In this document: in pieces, positions 50,275 to 59,556 of the stretch | Layout of the letters: every line of letters starts with the position of its first letter | Position numbering within the stretch: position 1 is the stretch's first letter | NCBI RefSeq assembly: GCF_001552135.1 | Contig: NZ_BCQP01000054.1 | Coordinates: forward strand, 1 to 64,000 | Length of the DNA: 64,000 nt | From: Actinomadura chibensis NBRC 106107 | Lineage (GTDB): Bacteria > Actinomycetota > Actinomycetes > Streptosporangiales > Streptosporangiaceae | Direction of reading: 5' to 3' | Notes under the pieces: model-generated | The model's input: only the letters and a program-made list of their open reading frames with translations | What the model was told of the DNA's origin: nothing | Database searches by the model: none | Position numbers and translations under genes: made by a program

Positions 50275-51446
50275 TGTTCATCGATCTGACCGGCGAGCAG
50301 AAGAGGCTCCGCGCCGAGCTGCGCGAGTACTTCGAGAACTGCCTCACCGCGGAGCAGCGCGCCGCCATCCTGGACGACCCGTTCGGCCCCGAGTACCTGG
50401 CGCACTGCAGGCGCCTCGGACGCGACGGCATGCTCGGCGTCGCGCTGCCCGCGGAGTACGGCGGCCGCGGCTACGGCCCGGTCGAGCAGACGATCTTCGC
50501 CAACGAGATCGCCCGCGCGGAGGTCACCTACCCGCTGATCACGCTGAACTCGGTGGCGCCGACGATCCTGCAGTACGGCTCGGACGCCCACAAGGAGTTC
50601 TTCATCCCGCGCATCCTCGCGGGCGAGTGCCACTTCGCGGTCGGCTACAGCGAGCCGGGCGCGGGCACCGACCTCGCCGCGCTGCGCACCACCGCCGTCC
50701 GCGACGGCGGCGACTACGTCGTCAACGGCCAGAAGGTCTTCACGTCCGGCGCGCACACCAGCGACTACGTGTGGCTCGCCGCCCGCACCGACCCGGACGC
50801 GAAGAAGCACAAGGGCATCTCGATGTTCATCGTCGACTGCCGCGACCCCGGCTTCTCCTGGACGCCGATCACCACGATGGACGGCCGCCACCACACCAAC
50901 GCGACCTACTTCCAGGACGTCCGCGTCCCGGCGGACATGCTGATCGGCGAGGAGAACAAGGGCTGGGACCTCATCGTCAACCAGCTCAACCACGAGCGGG
51001 TCACGCTCGGCCCGGCGGGCAACATCGGGCACGTGCACGTCCGGCTCGACCGCTGGGCCCGCACCACTTCCGGCCCGGACGGGCGGCCGCTGATCGAGCA
51101 GCCCGCCGTCCGCCGCGCGGTCGCCCGCGTGTACGCCTACCTGCGCGTCAACGAGCTGCTCAACTGGCAGGTCGCGGCCAACCAGGACCTCGGCTGGCTC
51201 GGCGCGCCGGACGCGTCCGCCACCAAGGTCTACGCGTCGGAGCGGGTGCAGGAGGTCGGCCGGATCGTCGGCGACGTCCTCGCCCGGTTCGGCGACCCGG
51301 GCGACCCGGCGACCGCCGAGTTCGCGGCGGCGGCCGACCGGCTGGCGAAGGGCGCGCTCGTGCTGACGTTCGGCGGCGGCGTCAACGAGGTCCAGCGCGA
51401 GCTGATCGCGATGATCGGCCTCGGCCTCCCGCGGGCGCCTCGCTGA
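50274..51446 (+). CDS. fadE29: FadE29-like acyl-CoA dehydrogenase subunit (ChsE2)
   Basis: 390 residues. The M-F-I-D-L-T start, G-R-D-G-M-L-G-V, Y-S-E-P-G-A-G-T-D-L-A, N-G-Q-K-V-F-T-S-G-A-H and T-F-G-G-G-V-N-E-V near the C-terminus match FadE29/ChsE2. It should form the heterotetramer with FadE28. The chsH1-chsH2-ltp2 genes that follow in the mycobacterial igr operon are absent. Its last 65 bp overlap the 3-prime end of gadB on the other strand. Confidence 0.88.
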   Translation: MFIDLTGEQKRLRAELREYFENCLTAEQRAAILDDPFGPEYLAHCRRLGRDGMLGVALPAEYGGRGYGPVEQTIFANEIARAEVTYPLITLNSVAPTILQYGSDAHKEFFIPRILAGECHFAVGYSEPGAGTDLAALRTTAVRDGGDYVVNGQKVFTSGAHTSDYVWLAARTDPDAKKHKGISMFIVDCRDPGFSWTPITTMDGRHHTNATYFQDVRVPADMLIGEENKGWDLIVNQLNHERVTLGPAGNIGHVHVRLDRWARTTSGPDGRPLIEQPAVRRAVARVYAYLRVNELLNWQVAANQDLGWLGAPDASATKVYASERVQEVGRIVGDVLARFGDPGDPATAEFAAAADRLAKGALVLTFGGGVNEVQRELIAMIGLGLPRAPR

Positions 51447-52881
51447 CGTCCTGCTTCTTCCCGCCGACCGGGGTCCGCTTCGGCTCGGTGCCGTGCGCGA
51501 AGCCCGCGTCGGCGGCCGCGTCGTGCTGCGGCTCGCGCTGCGCCTCCAGCCGGGGCACGACGCGGCGGAGGTCGTCCAGGAGCATGTCGGCGAGGTCGTG
51601 GCTGAACCCGTTGCGGACGACGACGCGCAGCACGGCGAGGTCGGTCCGGTTCGCGGGGAAGGTGTAGGCGGGGACGAGCCAGCCCCGCTCGCGCAGCGCG
51701 GCGGACACGTCGAACACGTTGAACGGGGCGTCGCCGTCCTTCACCCGGAACGCGAACACCGGGAGGTCGGCGCCGTCGGTGAGCAGCGCGAACGGGCCGA
51801 GCGTGCCGATCGCGGACGCGAGCCGGACGGCGGTGTCCCGGCACGTCCGCTGGACGCGCTGGTACCCGGCGAAGCCGAGCCGCAGGAAGTTGTAGTACTG
51901 GGCGACGACCTGCGCGCCGGGGCGGGAGAAGTTCAGCGCGAACGTCGGCATGTCGCCGCCGAGGTAGTTCACCCGGAACACGAGGTCCTCGGGGAGGGCG
52001 CTCTCGTCCCGCCACACCGCCCAGCCGACGCCGGGCATGACCAGCCCGTACTTGTGCCCGGAGGTGTTGACCGACGCGACCCGCGGCAGCCGGAAGTCCC
52101 AGCGCAGGTCGGGGTCGAGGAAGGGGGCGACCATCGCGCCGGACGCGCCGTCCACGTGGATCGGGACGTCGACGCCCGTCCGCCGCTCCAGGTCGTCGAG
52201 CGCTTCGGCGATCTCGGCGACCGGCTCGTAGCTGCCGTCGAAGGTGGACCCGAGGACGGCGACGACGCCGATCGTGTTCTCGTCGCACAGTTCGACCGCC
52301 TCGGCCGCGCCGAGGTGGAACCGGTCGCCCTCCATCGGCACGTACCGGGGTTCGACCTCGAAGTAGTCGGCGAACTTCTCCCAGCAGATCTGCACGTTGA
52401 CGCCCATGACGATGTTCGGCCGGTCGGCCGGCTCCCCGGCCGCGCGCCGCCGGTGCCGCCAGCGCCGCTTCAGCGCGAGCCCGCCGAGCATCGCCGCCTC
52501 GCTGGACCCGGTCGTGGAGCAGCCGACGGCGCGGCGCGGGTCGGGGGCGTGCCAGAGCCGGGCGAGCATGTGGACGCAGCGCAGCTCCAGCTCGGCCGTC
52601 CGCGGGTACTCGTCCTTGTCGATCATGTTCTTGGCGGCGCACTCGGCCATCAGCGTCCCCGACTCCGGCTCCGCCCAGGTGGACACGAACGTGGCGAGGT
52701 TCAGCCGCGCGTTGCCGTCCAGCATCAGCTCGTCGTGGACGATCTGGTACGCCGTCCCCGGCTCCATCTCGCCGGCGGGCAGCGCGTACCGGGGGACGGT
52801 CAGCGGCTCCCGGCTGAAGATCGGGTTGATCTCGAGGTCGTGGCCGCCCCGCCCGTCCCGCCGGGGATGTCTCGGTGGCAT
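51382..52881 (-). CDS. gadB: Glutamate decarboxylase
   Basis: 499 residues from ATG 52881. PLP-dependent group II decarboxylase of the GadA/GadB type: I-H-V-D-G-A-S-G-A near 228, PLP Lys in N-T-S-G-H-K-Y-G near 259, and R-V-N-Y-L-G-G-D-M near 292. It converts glutamate to GABA with uptake of a proton. Usual Gad proteins end near residue 460; this one has about 40 extra charged residues that run into the antisense end of fadE29. A perfect stem-loop lies over the upstream region next to its ribosome site. No Gad antiporter is adjacent. Confidence 0.9.
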   Translation of the reverse strand: MPPRHPRRDGRGGHDLEINPIFSREPLTVPRYALPAGEMEPGTAYQIVHDELMLDGNARLNLATFVSTWAEPESGTLMAECAAKNMIDKDEYPRTAELELRCVHMLARLWHAPDPRRAVGCSTTGSSEAAMLGGLALKRRWRHRRRAAGEPADRPNIVMGVNVQICWEKFADYFEVEPRYVPMEGDRFHLGAAEAVELCDENTIGVVAVLGSTFDGSYEPVAEIAEALDDLERRTGVDVPIHVDGASGAMVAPFLDPDLRWDFRLPRVASVNTSGHKYGLVMPGVGWAVWRDESALPEDLVFRVNYLGGDMPTFALNFSRPGAQVVAQYYNFLRLGFAGYQRVQRTCRDTAVRLASAIGTLGPFALLTDGADLPVFAFRVKDGDAPFNVFDVSAALRERGWLVPAYTFPANRTDLAVLRVVVRNGFSHDLADMLLDDLRRVVPRLEAQREPQHDAAADAGFAHGTEPKRTPVGGKKQDVSEAPAGGRGRSSRSARAGPR

Positions 52882-52893
52882 GCCCGCGTCCCC

Positions 52894-52919
52894 CTCCCTG
52901 CGCTCGCTCGCGCAGGGAG
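52894..52919. promoter_or_regulatory. Stem-loop over gadB leader
   Basis: Perfect 10-bp stem CTCCCTGCGC (52894-52903) and GCGCAGGGAG (52910-52919), 6-nt loop. On the minus strand its 3-prime arm contains GGGAG adjoining the gadB ribosome site, 13 bp from the ATG. It could hide the ribosome site in the mRNA, or end transcription from the TetR gene upstream. Confidence 0.5.
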
Positions 52920-52980
52920 TACCCGCGGCGGCGCGTCCCACACCGGGAGTCTCCGCAGGTCGGCGCAGGTCAGCGGTGGG

Positions 52981-53652
52981 TCAGGACGGGGCGCGCGGCG
53001 GCTGGTTCAGGCCGTTCTCCAGGACGGCGAAGGCCCGGTCGATGGTCTCCGACAGCGAGCCGAACGCCTCCGGGTGGTGGCGGACGGCGTCGGCGGCGGC
53101 CTGGAACCCGCACGTCGCCGCGGCCGCGATGATGTGCGGCAGCAGCTCGTTGGCCGGGTCGAGGCCGAGCCGCTCGGCGATGACCTCGGTCAGCAGGGCC
53201 TGCTTCTTGCGCGCGTGCTCCATGCTGCGCGCCATCATGGCCGGGCTGTCGCTCGTCATCGTCAGCATGCACTCGAAGCGCTCGGTGTCGAAGCCGAGCT
53301 CGCCGCGCTCGCAGGCGCGGGCGATGCCGACGACCGTCCGGCGCAGCGCCGTCATGATCGGTTCCTCGGCCGGACGCTCGCGCAGCGCCGCGAAGACGGC
53401 GCGCATCTGCTCCTCCTGGAAGGTGAGCGCGACGTCCTCCTTCGAGGCGAAGTAGCGGAAGAACGTGCGGGACGAGACGTCGACGGCGTCGGCGATCTCC
53501 TCGACGGTGGTGGCGTCGAACCCCTTCTCGGCGAAGAGGGCGAACGCCGCGTCGACGAGGGCCTCGCGGGTGCGCTGCTTCTTGCGTTCGCGCCTGCCCG
53601 GGGGCTGGGAACCGGAACAGGCTACGCCGGTCTCGGGGGCGGTCGCGGTCAT
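52981..53652 (-). CDS. TetR family transcriptional regulator
   Basis: 223 residues. TetR N-terminal domain at 20-70 (K-Q-R-T-R-E-A-L-V-D-A-A, E-K-G-F-D-A-T-T-V-E-E-I-A-D-A-V-D-V-S-S-R-T-F-F-R-Y-F-A-S-K). The C-terminal domain is of the MftR/TetR_C-like kind common near drug exporters. Divergent from the MFS exporter with a clear palindrome between them, so it probably represses the exporter until a ligand binds. Confidence 0.88.
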   Translation of the reverse strand: MTATAPETGVACSGSQPPGRRERKKQRTREALVDAAFALFAEKGFDATTVEEIADAVDVSSRTFFRYFASKEDVALTFQEEQMRAVFAALRERPAEEPIMTALRRTVVGIARACERGELGFDTERFECMLTMTSDSPAMMARSMEHARKKQALLTEVIAERLGLDPANELLPHIIAAAATCGFQAAADAVRHHPEAFGSLSETIDRAFAVLENGLNQPPRAPS

Positions 53653-53753
53653 GTGCGAAGTGTAGCCACCCGCCGACCCCGAGCCAAGCGACAGTTACTG
53701 ACCGATGTCGTGAGATGAATCATGTCTCAGCGCGACTTTCGGCGGTTGACGCC

Positions 53754-53774
53754 AACTGTCACAGCATGACAGTT
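53754..53774. promoter_or_regulatory. TetR-type operator at MFS promoter
   Basis: Perfect 8-bp arms AACTGTCA (53754-53761) and TGACAGTT (53767-53774) around CAGCA. It begins 4 bp after a TTGACG (53744-53749) -35 and covers the spacer, so binding would block the MFS promoter. A related half-site ACAGTTACTG lies at 53691-53700, close to the TetR gene. Confidence 0.7.
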
Positions 53775-53803
53775 TGAGGGCCTGTCCACACCGGAGGTCG
53801 TTC

Positions 53804-55426
53804 ATGACTCAGTTCCAGGGCGCCGAGAGGATCGACTCCGGCGCCGTCCGCGTACCGCCGCCGAGGGACCAGGCGCGCGGGCGTCCGGCGAGGCCGGGGC
53901 ACGGCCATCCATGGCTCACGCTCGTCGCCGTCGCGCTCGGCGTGATGATGGTCGGCCTCGACGCGACCGTCGTGTCCATCGCCAACCCCGCGATCGCCCG
54001 CGACCTCGGCGCGAGCCTGTCCGGGCTCCAGTGGGTCACCAACGCCTACCTGCTGGCGCTCGCCGTCACGCTGATCCCGGCCGGGAAGATCGCCGACCGG
54101 TTCGGCCGCAAGCGGACGTTCCTCGCGGGCGTGGTCGGGTTCGCCGTCTCCTCGCTGCTGATCGGACTGTCCGGCGGGCTCGGGATGGTCATCTTCTGGC
54201 GCGTCGTGCAGGGGTTCGCGGGGGCGCTCCTGCAGCCCGCCAGCCTCGCCATCCTGCGCAACACCTTCCCCGCCGAGCGGCTGAACGCGGCCATCGGCAT
54301 CTGGGGGTCCACGGTCGGCATCTCCATCGCGGGCGGTCCGATCGTCGCCGGACTCCTCGTCGAGAACGTCAACTGGGAGTCGGTCTTCTTCCTGAACGCG
54401 CCGCTGGGCGTCGTCGCGCTGCTCGTCGGCCTCTGGGTGATCCGCGAGTCCAAGGACGAGGACGCCGCGGGCTCGTTCGACCTGTCCGGCGTCGCGACGC
54501 TCACCGGCGCGCTGTTCGCGCTGGTCTGGGGCCTGATCAAGGCGGGCGAGCACGGCTTCGGGGACGGCGTCCCGCTCCTCTCGTTCGCCGCGGCGGCCGT
54601 CCTGTTCGCCGCGTTCGTCGTGAACGAGCTGCGGGTGGAGCGCCCGCTGCTGCCGCTCGGGCTGTTCCGCTCGGTGTCGCTGTCGGCGGCGACCGGGCTC
54701 ATCGTCCTCGGCTTCTTCGGGATGTTCGGGACGATCTTCTTCATCACCCTCTACCTGCAGCAGGTGCACGGCATGAGCCCGGTGGACGCGGGCGTCCGGA
54801 TGCTGCCGATGACCGGCGTGTTCATCGTCGCGTCCCCGCTCGCGGGCGCGCTGACCAGCCGGTTCGGGCCGCGGCTGCCGCTCGTCCTCGGGATGGCGTT
54901 CACCGCGACCGCCATGTTCGGCCTGTCGCGGATCGGGGTGGACGCCCCCTACGTCCAGCTCTGGCCGTGGTTCGTGCTCGTCGGGCTGGCGTTCGGGATG
55001 GTGATCGTGGCGGGCACGGAGGCCATCGTCGGCAACGCGCCCGCGCACCTCGCGGGCGTCGCGGGCGGGCTCCAGCAGACGGCCGCGCAGGTCGGCGGCG
55101 TGCTCGGCACGTCGGTGCTCGGCGTGCTGCTGTCCACGAAGGTCGGGGACGTGCTGTTCGGACGCCTCACCGAGGCCGGGGTGCCCGGTTCGACGGCGGA
55201 GCAGGTCGCCGGCCAGGGCGGGATCGTCTCGCAGGGCGTGGCGCCCGTCCCGCCGGGGTCGTCGGCGCGGACCGCCGACGCCATCACGACCGGCAGCCAC
55301 CTCGCGTTCATGGACGGCTTCCAGAACGCGCTGACGGTCGCCGGGGCGGTCGCCGTGGTCGCGGTCCTCGCGGCGCTGCTCGTCCGGCGGGGGAGCACCC
55401 CGGTGGACGGCGCAGCGGCCGCGTGA
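53804..55426 (+). CDS. MFS drug efflux transporter (DHA2, 14-TM)
   Basis: 540 residues from ATG 53804 (GGAGGTCG). Multiple hydrophobic segments, 14-TM DHA2/QacA-EmrB type: L-D-A-T-V-V-S-I-A-N-P-A-I near 50, W-V-T-N-A-Y-L-L near 75, D-R-F-G-R-K-R near 98 and the motif C region G-G-P-I-V-A-G near 180. Proton-coupled export of drugs or metabolites from the cytoplasm is expected. Controlled by the divergent TetR regulator. Confidence 0.88.
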   Translation: MTQFQGAERIDSGAVRVPPPRDQARGRPARPGHGHPWLTLVAVALGVMMVGLDATVVSIANPAIARDLGASLSGLQWVTNAYLLALAVTLIPAGKIADRFGRKRTFLAGVVGFAVSSLLIGLSGGLGMVIFWRVVQGFAGALLQPASLAILRNTFPAERLNAAIGIWGSTVGISIAGGPIVAGLLVENVNWESVFFLNAPLGVVALLVGLWVIRESKDEDAAGSFDLSGVATLTGALFALVWGLIKAGEHGFGDGVPLLSFAAAAVLFAAFVVNELRVERPLLPLGLFRSVSLSAATGLIVLGFFGMFGTIFFITLYLQQVHGMSPVDAGVRMLPMTGVFIVASPLAGALTSRFGPRLPLVLGMAFTATAMFGLSRIGVDAPYVQLWPWFVLVGLAFGMVIVAGTEAIVGNAPAHLAGVAGGLQQTAAQVGGVLGTSVLGVLLSTKVGDVLFGRLTEAGVPGSTAEQVAGQGGIVSQGVAPVPPGSSARTADAITTGSHLAFMDGFQNALTVAGAVAVVAVLAALLVRRGSTPVDGAAAA

Positions 55427-55435
55427 CGCCCCTGG

Positions 55436-56692
55436 TCAGCCGCCCTGCCCGGCGTCGGGGGACGGGGTCGGGTTGGACGTCGGGCTCGGCGACGGCGTCC
55501 CCGGCCCCTCCACCGGCGGGTCGGTGGGGGTCCCGGTCGGCGGCGTCGTCGGGTCGGTCGGCCCGCCGGTGGGCGGGGTCGACGGGTCGCCGGGGCTGGG
55601 CGGGGGAGTGGTCGGCGTCCCGCTCCCGGGCGGGGTCGACGGGTCGCCGGGGTCGGTCGGCGCCCGCGACGGGTCCTTCCCGGGCGACGGCGAGCCGGAC
55701 GGGTCGTCGGACGGGGTCGGCGACGGCGTCCCGTGCGGCGTCCCGCGCTCCTGCCGGGGGTCGCCGAAGACGACGCTCTTCGGCGGGTGCTCGGAGGCCC
55801 GCTCCGTCCCGGTGAGGCCGGGGCGCGGGTTCTCCAGGACGCCGTTCGTCCGCGTCGAGGCCGGGTTCGTCTCGCCGGTGCTCGCCGTCGGCACCAGCGA
55901 GGCGGCCCCGTCGCCCTTCCCGGACGACGGCCAGGACGCGAGCAGCCCGACGACGGCGGCCGCGGCCGCGGCGAGCCCCGCGGCGGCGCCGAGCCCCTTC
56001 GACAGCGGGCCGGCGGGCGCGTCCGGCCCGGAGCGGCCGGGGCGGCCCTGCTCGGAGCCGATCACGACGAGCGGGGTCGGGGCGGCGACGGTCGGCAGCG
56101 GCCGGCTCGCCTCGGCCTCGCACGCGGCGAGGACGCGGTGGCGCAGCTCGCGCGGCGCGCCGGACGGCGCCCGCCGGGCGAGCAGCTGCGGCAGCCGCCC
56201 CTTCTCGAACGCGGAGATGAGGTCGAGGCGCGGCTCGGTCGTGCCGCGCATGAGGAAGTCGAGGACGGCCCGTTCGAGCCGGGTCCGGGCCGCGTTGAGG
56301 AGCTGGGCGACCGTGTCGGGCGCGATGCCGAGGACGAGCGCGATGTCGTGCGGTTCGAGCCATTCGCCCGCCCACAGCAGCAGCACCTCGCGGTGGTCGG
56401 AGCGCAGCCCCGCGGCGGCGCGCAGCAGCGGGTCCGAGGCCGCGAACAGGGGCTCGTCCCGGCGCCCGGCGGGGCGCCCGGCCGGGCCGGTGAACGCGCC
56501 GCGCTCGGCGCACGCGGACCGGGCCAGCGAGTACAGCCAGAGGACGCGGTCGCCGCGCGGCGGGTGGTGGACGGCGGCGGCGAACGCGTCGCCGACGGCC
56601 GCCGGGGCGTCCCGGTCGCCGAGCAGCGACCAGCAGTAGGCGTACAGACGGTCGGCATGGGCGTCGTACAGCGAGCTCATCTCCACGCCCAT
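55436..56692 (-). CDS. Membrane-tethered ECF sigma-factor-like protein
   Basis: 418 residues from ATG 56692 (GGAGGG). Residues 8-70 resemble sigma region 2 (L-Y-D-A-H-A-D-R-L-Y-A-Y-C-W), 92-150 resemble region 4 (S-D-H-R-E-V-L-L-L-W, H-D-I-A-L-V-L-G-I-A-P-D-T-V), 150-195 are Arg/Leu-rich helices, and one membrane segment lies at about 235-257. A 160-residue Pro/Thr/Ser/Gly tail with repeated G-D-P-S-T-P-P units would be outside. It may act as an anchored sigma factor or as a fused sigma/anti-sigma sensor. No separate anti-sigma gene adjoins it. Confidence 0.7.
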   Translation of the reverse strand: MGVEMSSLYDAHADRLYAYCWSLLGDRDAPAAVGDAFAAAVHHPPRGDRVLWLYSLARSACAERGAFTGPAGRPAGRRDEPLFAASDPLLRAAAGLRSDHREVLLLWAGEWLEPHDIALVLGIAPDTVAQLLNAARTRLERAVLDFLMRGTTEPRLDLISAFEKGRLPQLLARRAPSGAPRELRHRVLAACEAEASRPLPTVAAPTPLVVIGSEQGRPGRSGPDAPAGPLSKGLGAAAGLAAAAAAVVGLLASWPSSGKGDGAASLVPTASTGETNPASTRTNGVLENPRPGLTGTERASEHPPKSVVFGDPRQERGTPHGTPSPTPSDDPSGSPSPGKDPSRAPTDPGDPSTPPGSGTPTTPPPSPGDPSTPPTGGPTDPTTPPTGTPTDPPVEGPGTPSPSPTSNPTPSPDAGQGG

Positions 56693-56859
56693 GTGGCCCT
56701 CCTCACAAATGGTGCATACCGCCGGACGACGGGACTCTAGCGCCTCCGGTTGATGTCTGAGAAGTCCGCGATTGGGCGAAACGTCGAATAGTACGGAAGG
56801 TGATCGTTTCGGCAGCGGACGGTCACGTACACGGAGATTTAAGGAAGTTCACGAAATTT

Positions 56860-56905
56860 ACCGGATTTCTGATCCGGTTCAGCGGGGAAGGTCTCGAACC
56901 CGCTG
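56860..56905 (+). promoter_or_regulatory. Two stem-loops in egt operon leader
   Basis: ACCGGAT-TTCTG-ATCCGGT (56860-56878) is followed after 1 nt by CAGCGGG (56880-56886) pairing with CCCGCTG (56899-56905). They end 15 bp before the egtA GTG. The surrounding 56760-56870 is AT-rich and probably carries the promoter. The first element may be a protein operator; together they could form a leader RNA switch. Confidence 0.45.
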
Positions 56906-56920
56906 TCGAATTACGCGGGG

Positions 56921-58210
56921 GTGGTCGTGACCAGGCTCACCGTAGACGACGTCTACCAGCACATTCGCGGGGTCTGCTTCAAGACGGGACCGCCCGGGAC
57001 GGTCGGCGCCGAGACCGAATGGCTCGTTGTCGACACGTCCGATCCGACCGCGCACGTCCCGGGCGACCGGGTCCGGTCACTCGTCGCGGACGCCGGTCCG
57101 CCGTCCGGCGGGAGCCGGGTGACCTACGAGCCGGGCGGCCAGATCGAGCTCAGCTCCGCGCCGTTCGCCGGGCTCGGCGCGCTGCACGCGGCCCTCGGCG
57201 GGGACATCGCGCACGTGCGGGACGCGCTCGCGCCGGACGGGCTCGCGCTCGTCGGGCACGGCGTCGACCCCGTCCGGCGGCCGGTGTTCCAGGCCGAGCA
57301 TCCGCGCTACGCCTGCATGCGCGACTACTTCCTCGCGGGCGGCTTCACGGACGCGGGCCTCGCGATGATGTGCTCGACGGCGTCCGTCCAGGTGAACCTG
57401 GACATCGGCGCCGACGGCCGGGACGCGGTGCGGCGCTGGCGGCTCGCCCACGCGCTCGGCCCGGTGCTCGTCGCCGCGTTCGCGAACTCGCCGCTGCGCG
57501 CCGGGCGGCGCACCGGGATGCGCTCGTCCAGGCAGGGCATCTGGACCGAGCTCGACCCGTGCCGCACGCTGCCCGTCCTGCGGGACGGCGAGGACGGCGA
57601 CCCCGCCGAGGCGTGGACGCGGTACGCGCTCGACGCCCGGGTGATGCTCGTCCACACCGCGACGGGCGAGTGGGTCACCGACCCGGGCATGTCGTTCCTG
57701 GAGTGGCTCGCCAAGGGCGAGCCCGACGAGCGCGACCTGACCTACCACCTCACCACGCTGTTCCCGCCCGTCCGGCCACGGGGCTGGCTGGAGCTGCGGA
57801 TGATCGACGCGCTGCCCGCCCGGTACTGGCCGGTGCCGGTGGCCGTCGCCGCCGCGCTGCTGGACGACCCGGCCGCCGCGCGGCTCGCCGAGGCCGCGAC
57901 CGAGCCGGTCGCGCGCCGCTGGGCGGAGGCCGCCCGGCACGGGCTGTCCGACCCGTGCCTCGCGGTCGCCGCGCGGGCCTGCTTCGCCGCGGCCGCCGAC
58001 GCGCTGCCGCGGCTCGGCGCGTCCGGCCTCGTCCCGCTGGTGGAGGAGTACGCCCTGCGGTACGTCGAGCGGGGGCGCAGCCCCGCCGACGACGTCGCGG
58101 CGCCGCCGCCGGTCACGCCGTTCGCCGCGCCCGTCACCACGCCCCTCTCCACGCCGCCCCTGCCCACGCCGACCCCGTCCACGCCGACCGAGGAAGAGGA
58201 CCCGACATGA
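56921..58210 (+). CDS. egtA: EgtA, glutamate-cysteine ligase
   Basis: 429 residues; GCS2-like ligase making gamma-glutamylcysteine, the sulfur donor for ergothioneine in actinobacteria. G-A-E-T-E-W near 29-34, E-P-G-G-Q-I-E-L-S near 67-75, and R-M-I-D-A-L-P near 285. GTG 56921 or the in-frame GTG 56927 (giving T-R-L-T-V-D-D-V) may be used. Stop overlaps egtB (ATGA). The C-terminal 30 residues are Pro/Thr-rich. Confidence 0.9.
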   Translation: MVVTRLTVDDVYQHIRGVCFKTGPPGTVGAETEWLVVDTSDPTAHVPGDRVRSLVADAGPPSGGSRVTYEPGGQIELSSAPFAGLGALHAALGGDIAHVRDALAPDGLALVGHGVDPVRRPVFQAEHPRYACMRDYFLAGGFTDAGLAMMCSTASVQVNLDIGADGRDAVRRWRLAHALGPVLVAAFANSPLRAGRRTGMRSSRQGIWTELDPCRTLPVLRDGEDGDPAEAWTRYALDARVMLVHTATGEWVTDPGMSFLEWLAKGEPDERDLTYHLTTLFPPVRPRGWLELRMIDALPARYWPVPVAVAAALLDDPAAARLAEAATEPVARRWAEAARHGLSDPCLAVAARACFAAAADALPRLGASGLVPLVEEYALRYVERGRSPADDVAAPPPVTPFAAPVTTPLSTPPLPTPTPSTPTEEEDPT

Positions 58211-59556
58211 CCGCGACGAGCTTCCGCGGCCCGCGCGCCGAGGACGACCTGAAGGAGCTGATCGCCGCCGAGCTCGGCGCGGTGCGGGACCGGAGCTTCG
58301 GCCTCACCACCGACGTCCTCGCCGAGCACGACCTGACCGCGCAGGTGTCGCCGCTGATGTCGCCGCTCGTGTGGGACCTCGCGCACGTCGGCAACTACGA
58401 GGAGCTGTGGCTGCTGCGCGAGGCCGCGGGCGTGGAGGCGATGCGCCCCGAGATCGACGACCTGTACGACGCGTTCGAGCACCCGCGCGCCGAACGGCCG
58501 TCGCTGCCGCTGCTGTCGCCGGAGGAGGCGCGTTCCTACATCGCCACCGTCCGGGCCAAGGTGCTCGACTCGCTCGCGTCGGTGCGGTTCGACACGCCCG
58601 ACCCCCTGACCGCGGACGGATTCGTGTACCGGATGGTCGTGCAGCACGAGCACATGCACGACGAGACCATGCTCGCCACCCACCAACTCCGCAAGGGCGT
58701 CCCCGCGCTCCTCGACTCCCCGGCCGAAACCCTGGAAAAGGGCGCCGAGATCTCCGCGACGGGCGAAGTGCTGATCGAAGCGGGCCCATTCCAGATGGGC
58801 ACTTCGGACGACCCGTGGGCGTACGACAACGAGCGCCCGGCGCACATGGTGGACCTACCCGCGTACTACATCGACGTAGAACCGGTGACCAACGCCGCCT
58901 ACATCGCCTTCGTCGAATCCGGCGGATACGCCGACCCGCGCTGGTGGCACCCGGCCGGCTGGGAATGGCGCAACGCGAGCGGCAGGCGCGCCCCCGCGTT
59001 CTGGTCGCGCGAGGGCAGGCAGTGGCTGCGGCGCCGGTTCGGCCGGACGGAGATCGTCCCGCCGGGCGAGCCCGTCCAGCACGTGTGCTGGTACGAGGCC
59101 GACGCCTACGCGCGGTGGGCGGGCAAGCGGCTGCCGACCGAGGCGGAGTGGGAGAAGGCCGCCCGGTGGGACCCGTCCGCCGAGCGTTCCCGCACCTACC
59201 CCTGGGGCGACGCCTACGAGGAGGGGCGCGCCAACCTGGGGCAGCGGATGCTCCGTCCGGCCGAGACGGGGTCGTACGCGGCGGGCGCGTCGGCGTACGG
59301 GGTGCGGCGGATGATCGGCGACGTGTGGGAGTGGACGTCGTCCGACTTCCACGGCTACCCCGGATTCCGGTCGTTCCCTTACCGCGAGTACTCGGAGGTC
59401 TTCTTCGGCCCCGAGTACAAGGTGCTGCGCGGCGGCTCGTGGGCGACGCACCCGCTCGCCGTCCGCGGGTCGTTCCGCAATTGGGACTTCCCCATCCGGA
59501 GGCAGATCTTCGCGGGCTTCCGGTGTGCGCGCTCCGCGGACGGGGAGGGCCGCTGA
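58207..59556 (+). CDS. egtB: EgtB, hercynine sulfoxide synthase
   Basis: 449 residues. DinB-like N-terminal domain with iron His ligands (W-D-L-A-H-V-G-N near 59, H-E-H-M-H-D-E near 145) and a C-terminal FGE-sulfatase domain (M-G-T-S near 198, W-E-W-T-S, L-R-G-G-S-W-A near 420). Non-heme iron enzyme joining gamma-glutamylcysteine to hercynine with O2. Stop codon touches the egtC start. Confidence 0.93.
   Translation: MTATSFRGPRAEDDLKELIAAELGAVRDRSFGLTTDVLAEHDLTAQVSPLMSPLVWDLAHVGNYEELWLLREAAGVEAMRPEIDDLYDAFEHPRAERPSLPLLSPEEARSYIATVRAKVLDSLASVRFDTPDPLTADGFVYRMVVQHEHMHDETMLATHQLRKGVPALLDSPAETLEKGAEISATGEVLIEAGPFQMGTSDDPWAYDNERPAHMVDLPAYYIDVEPVTNAAYIAFVESGGYADPRWWHPAGWEWRNASGRRAPAFWSREGRQWLRRRFGRTEIVPPGEPVQHVCWYEADAYARWAGKRLPTEAEWEKAARWDPSAERSRTYPWGDAYEEGRANLGQRMLRPAETGSYAAGASAYGVRRMIGDVWEWTSSDFHGYPGFRSFPYREYSEVFFGPEYKVLRGGSWATHPLAVRGSFRNWDFPIRRQIFAGFRCARSADGEGR

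Noticed and set aside
55440-55700. Regular short repeats that might suggest a CRISPR or minisatellite
   Set aside because: Units are irregular, very short and in frame, encoding GDPSTPP-type tail of the sigma-like protein; no spacers or cas genes.
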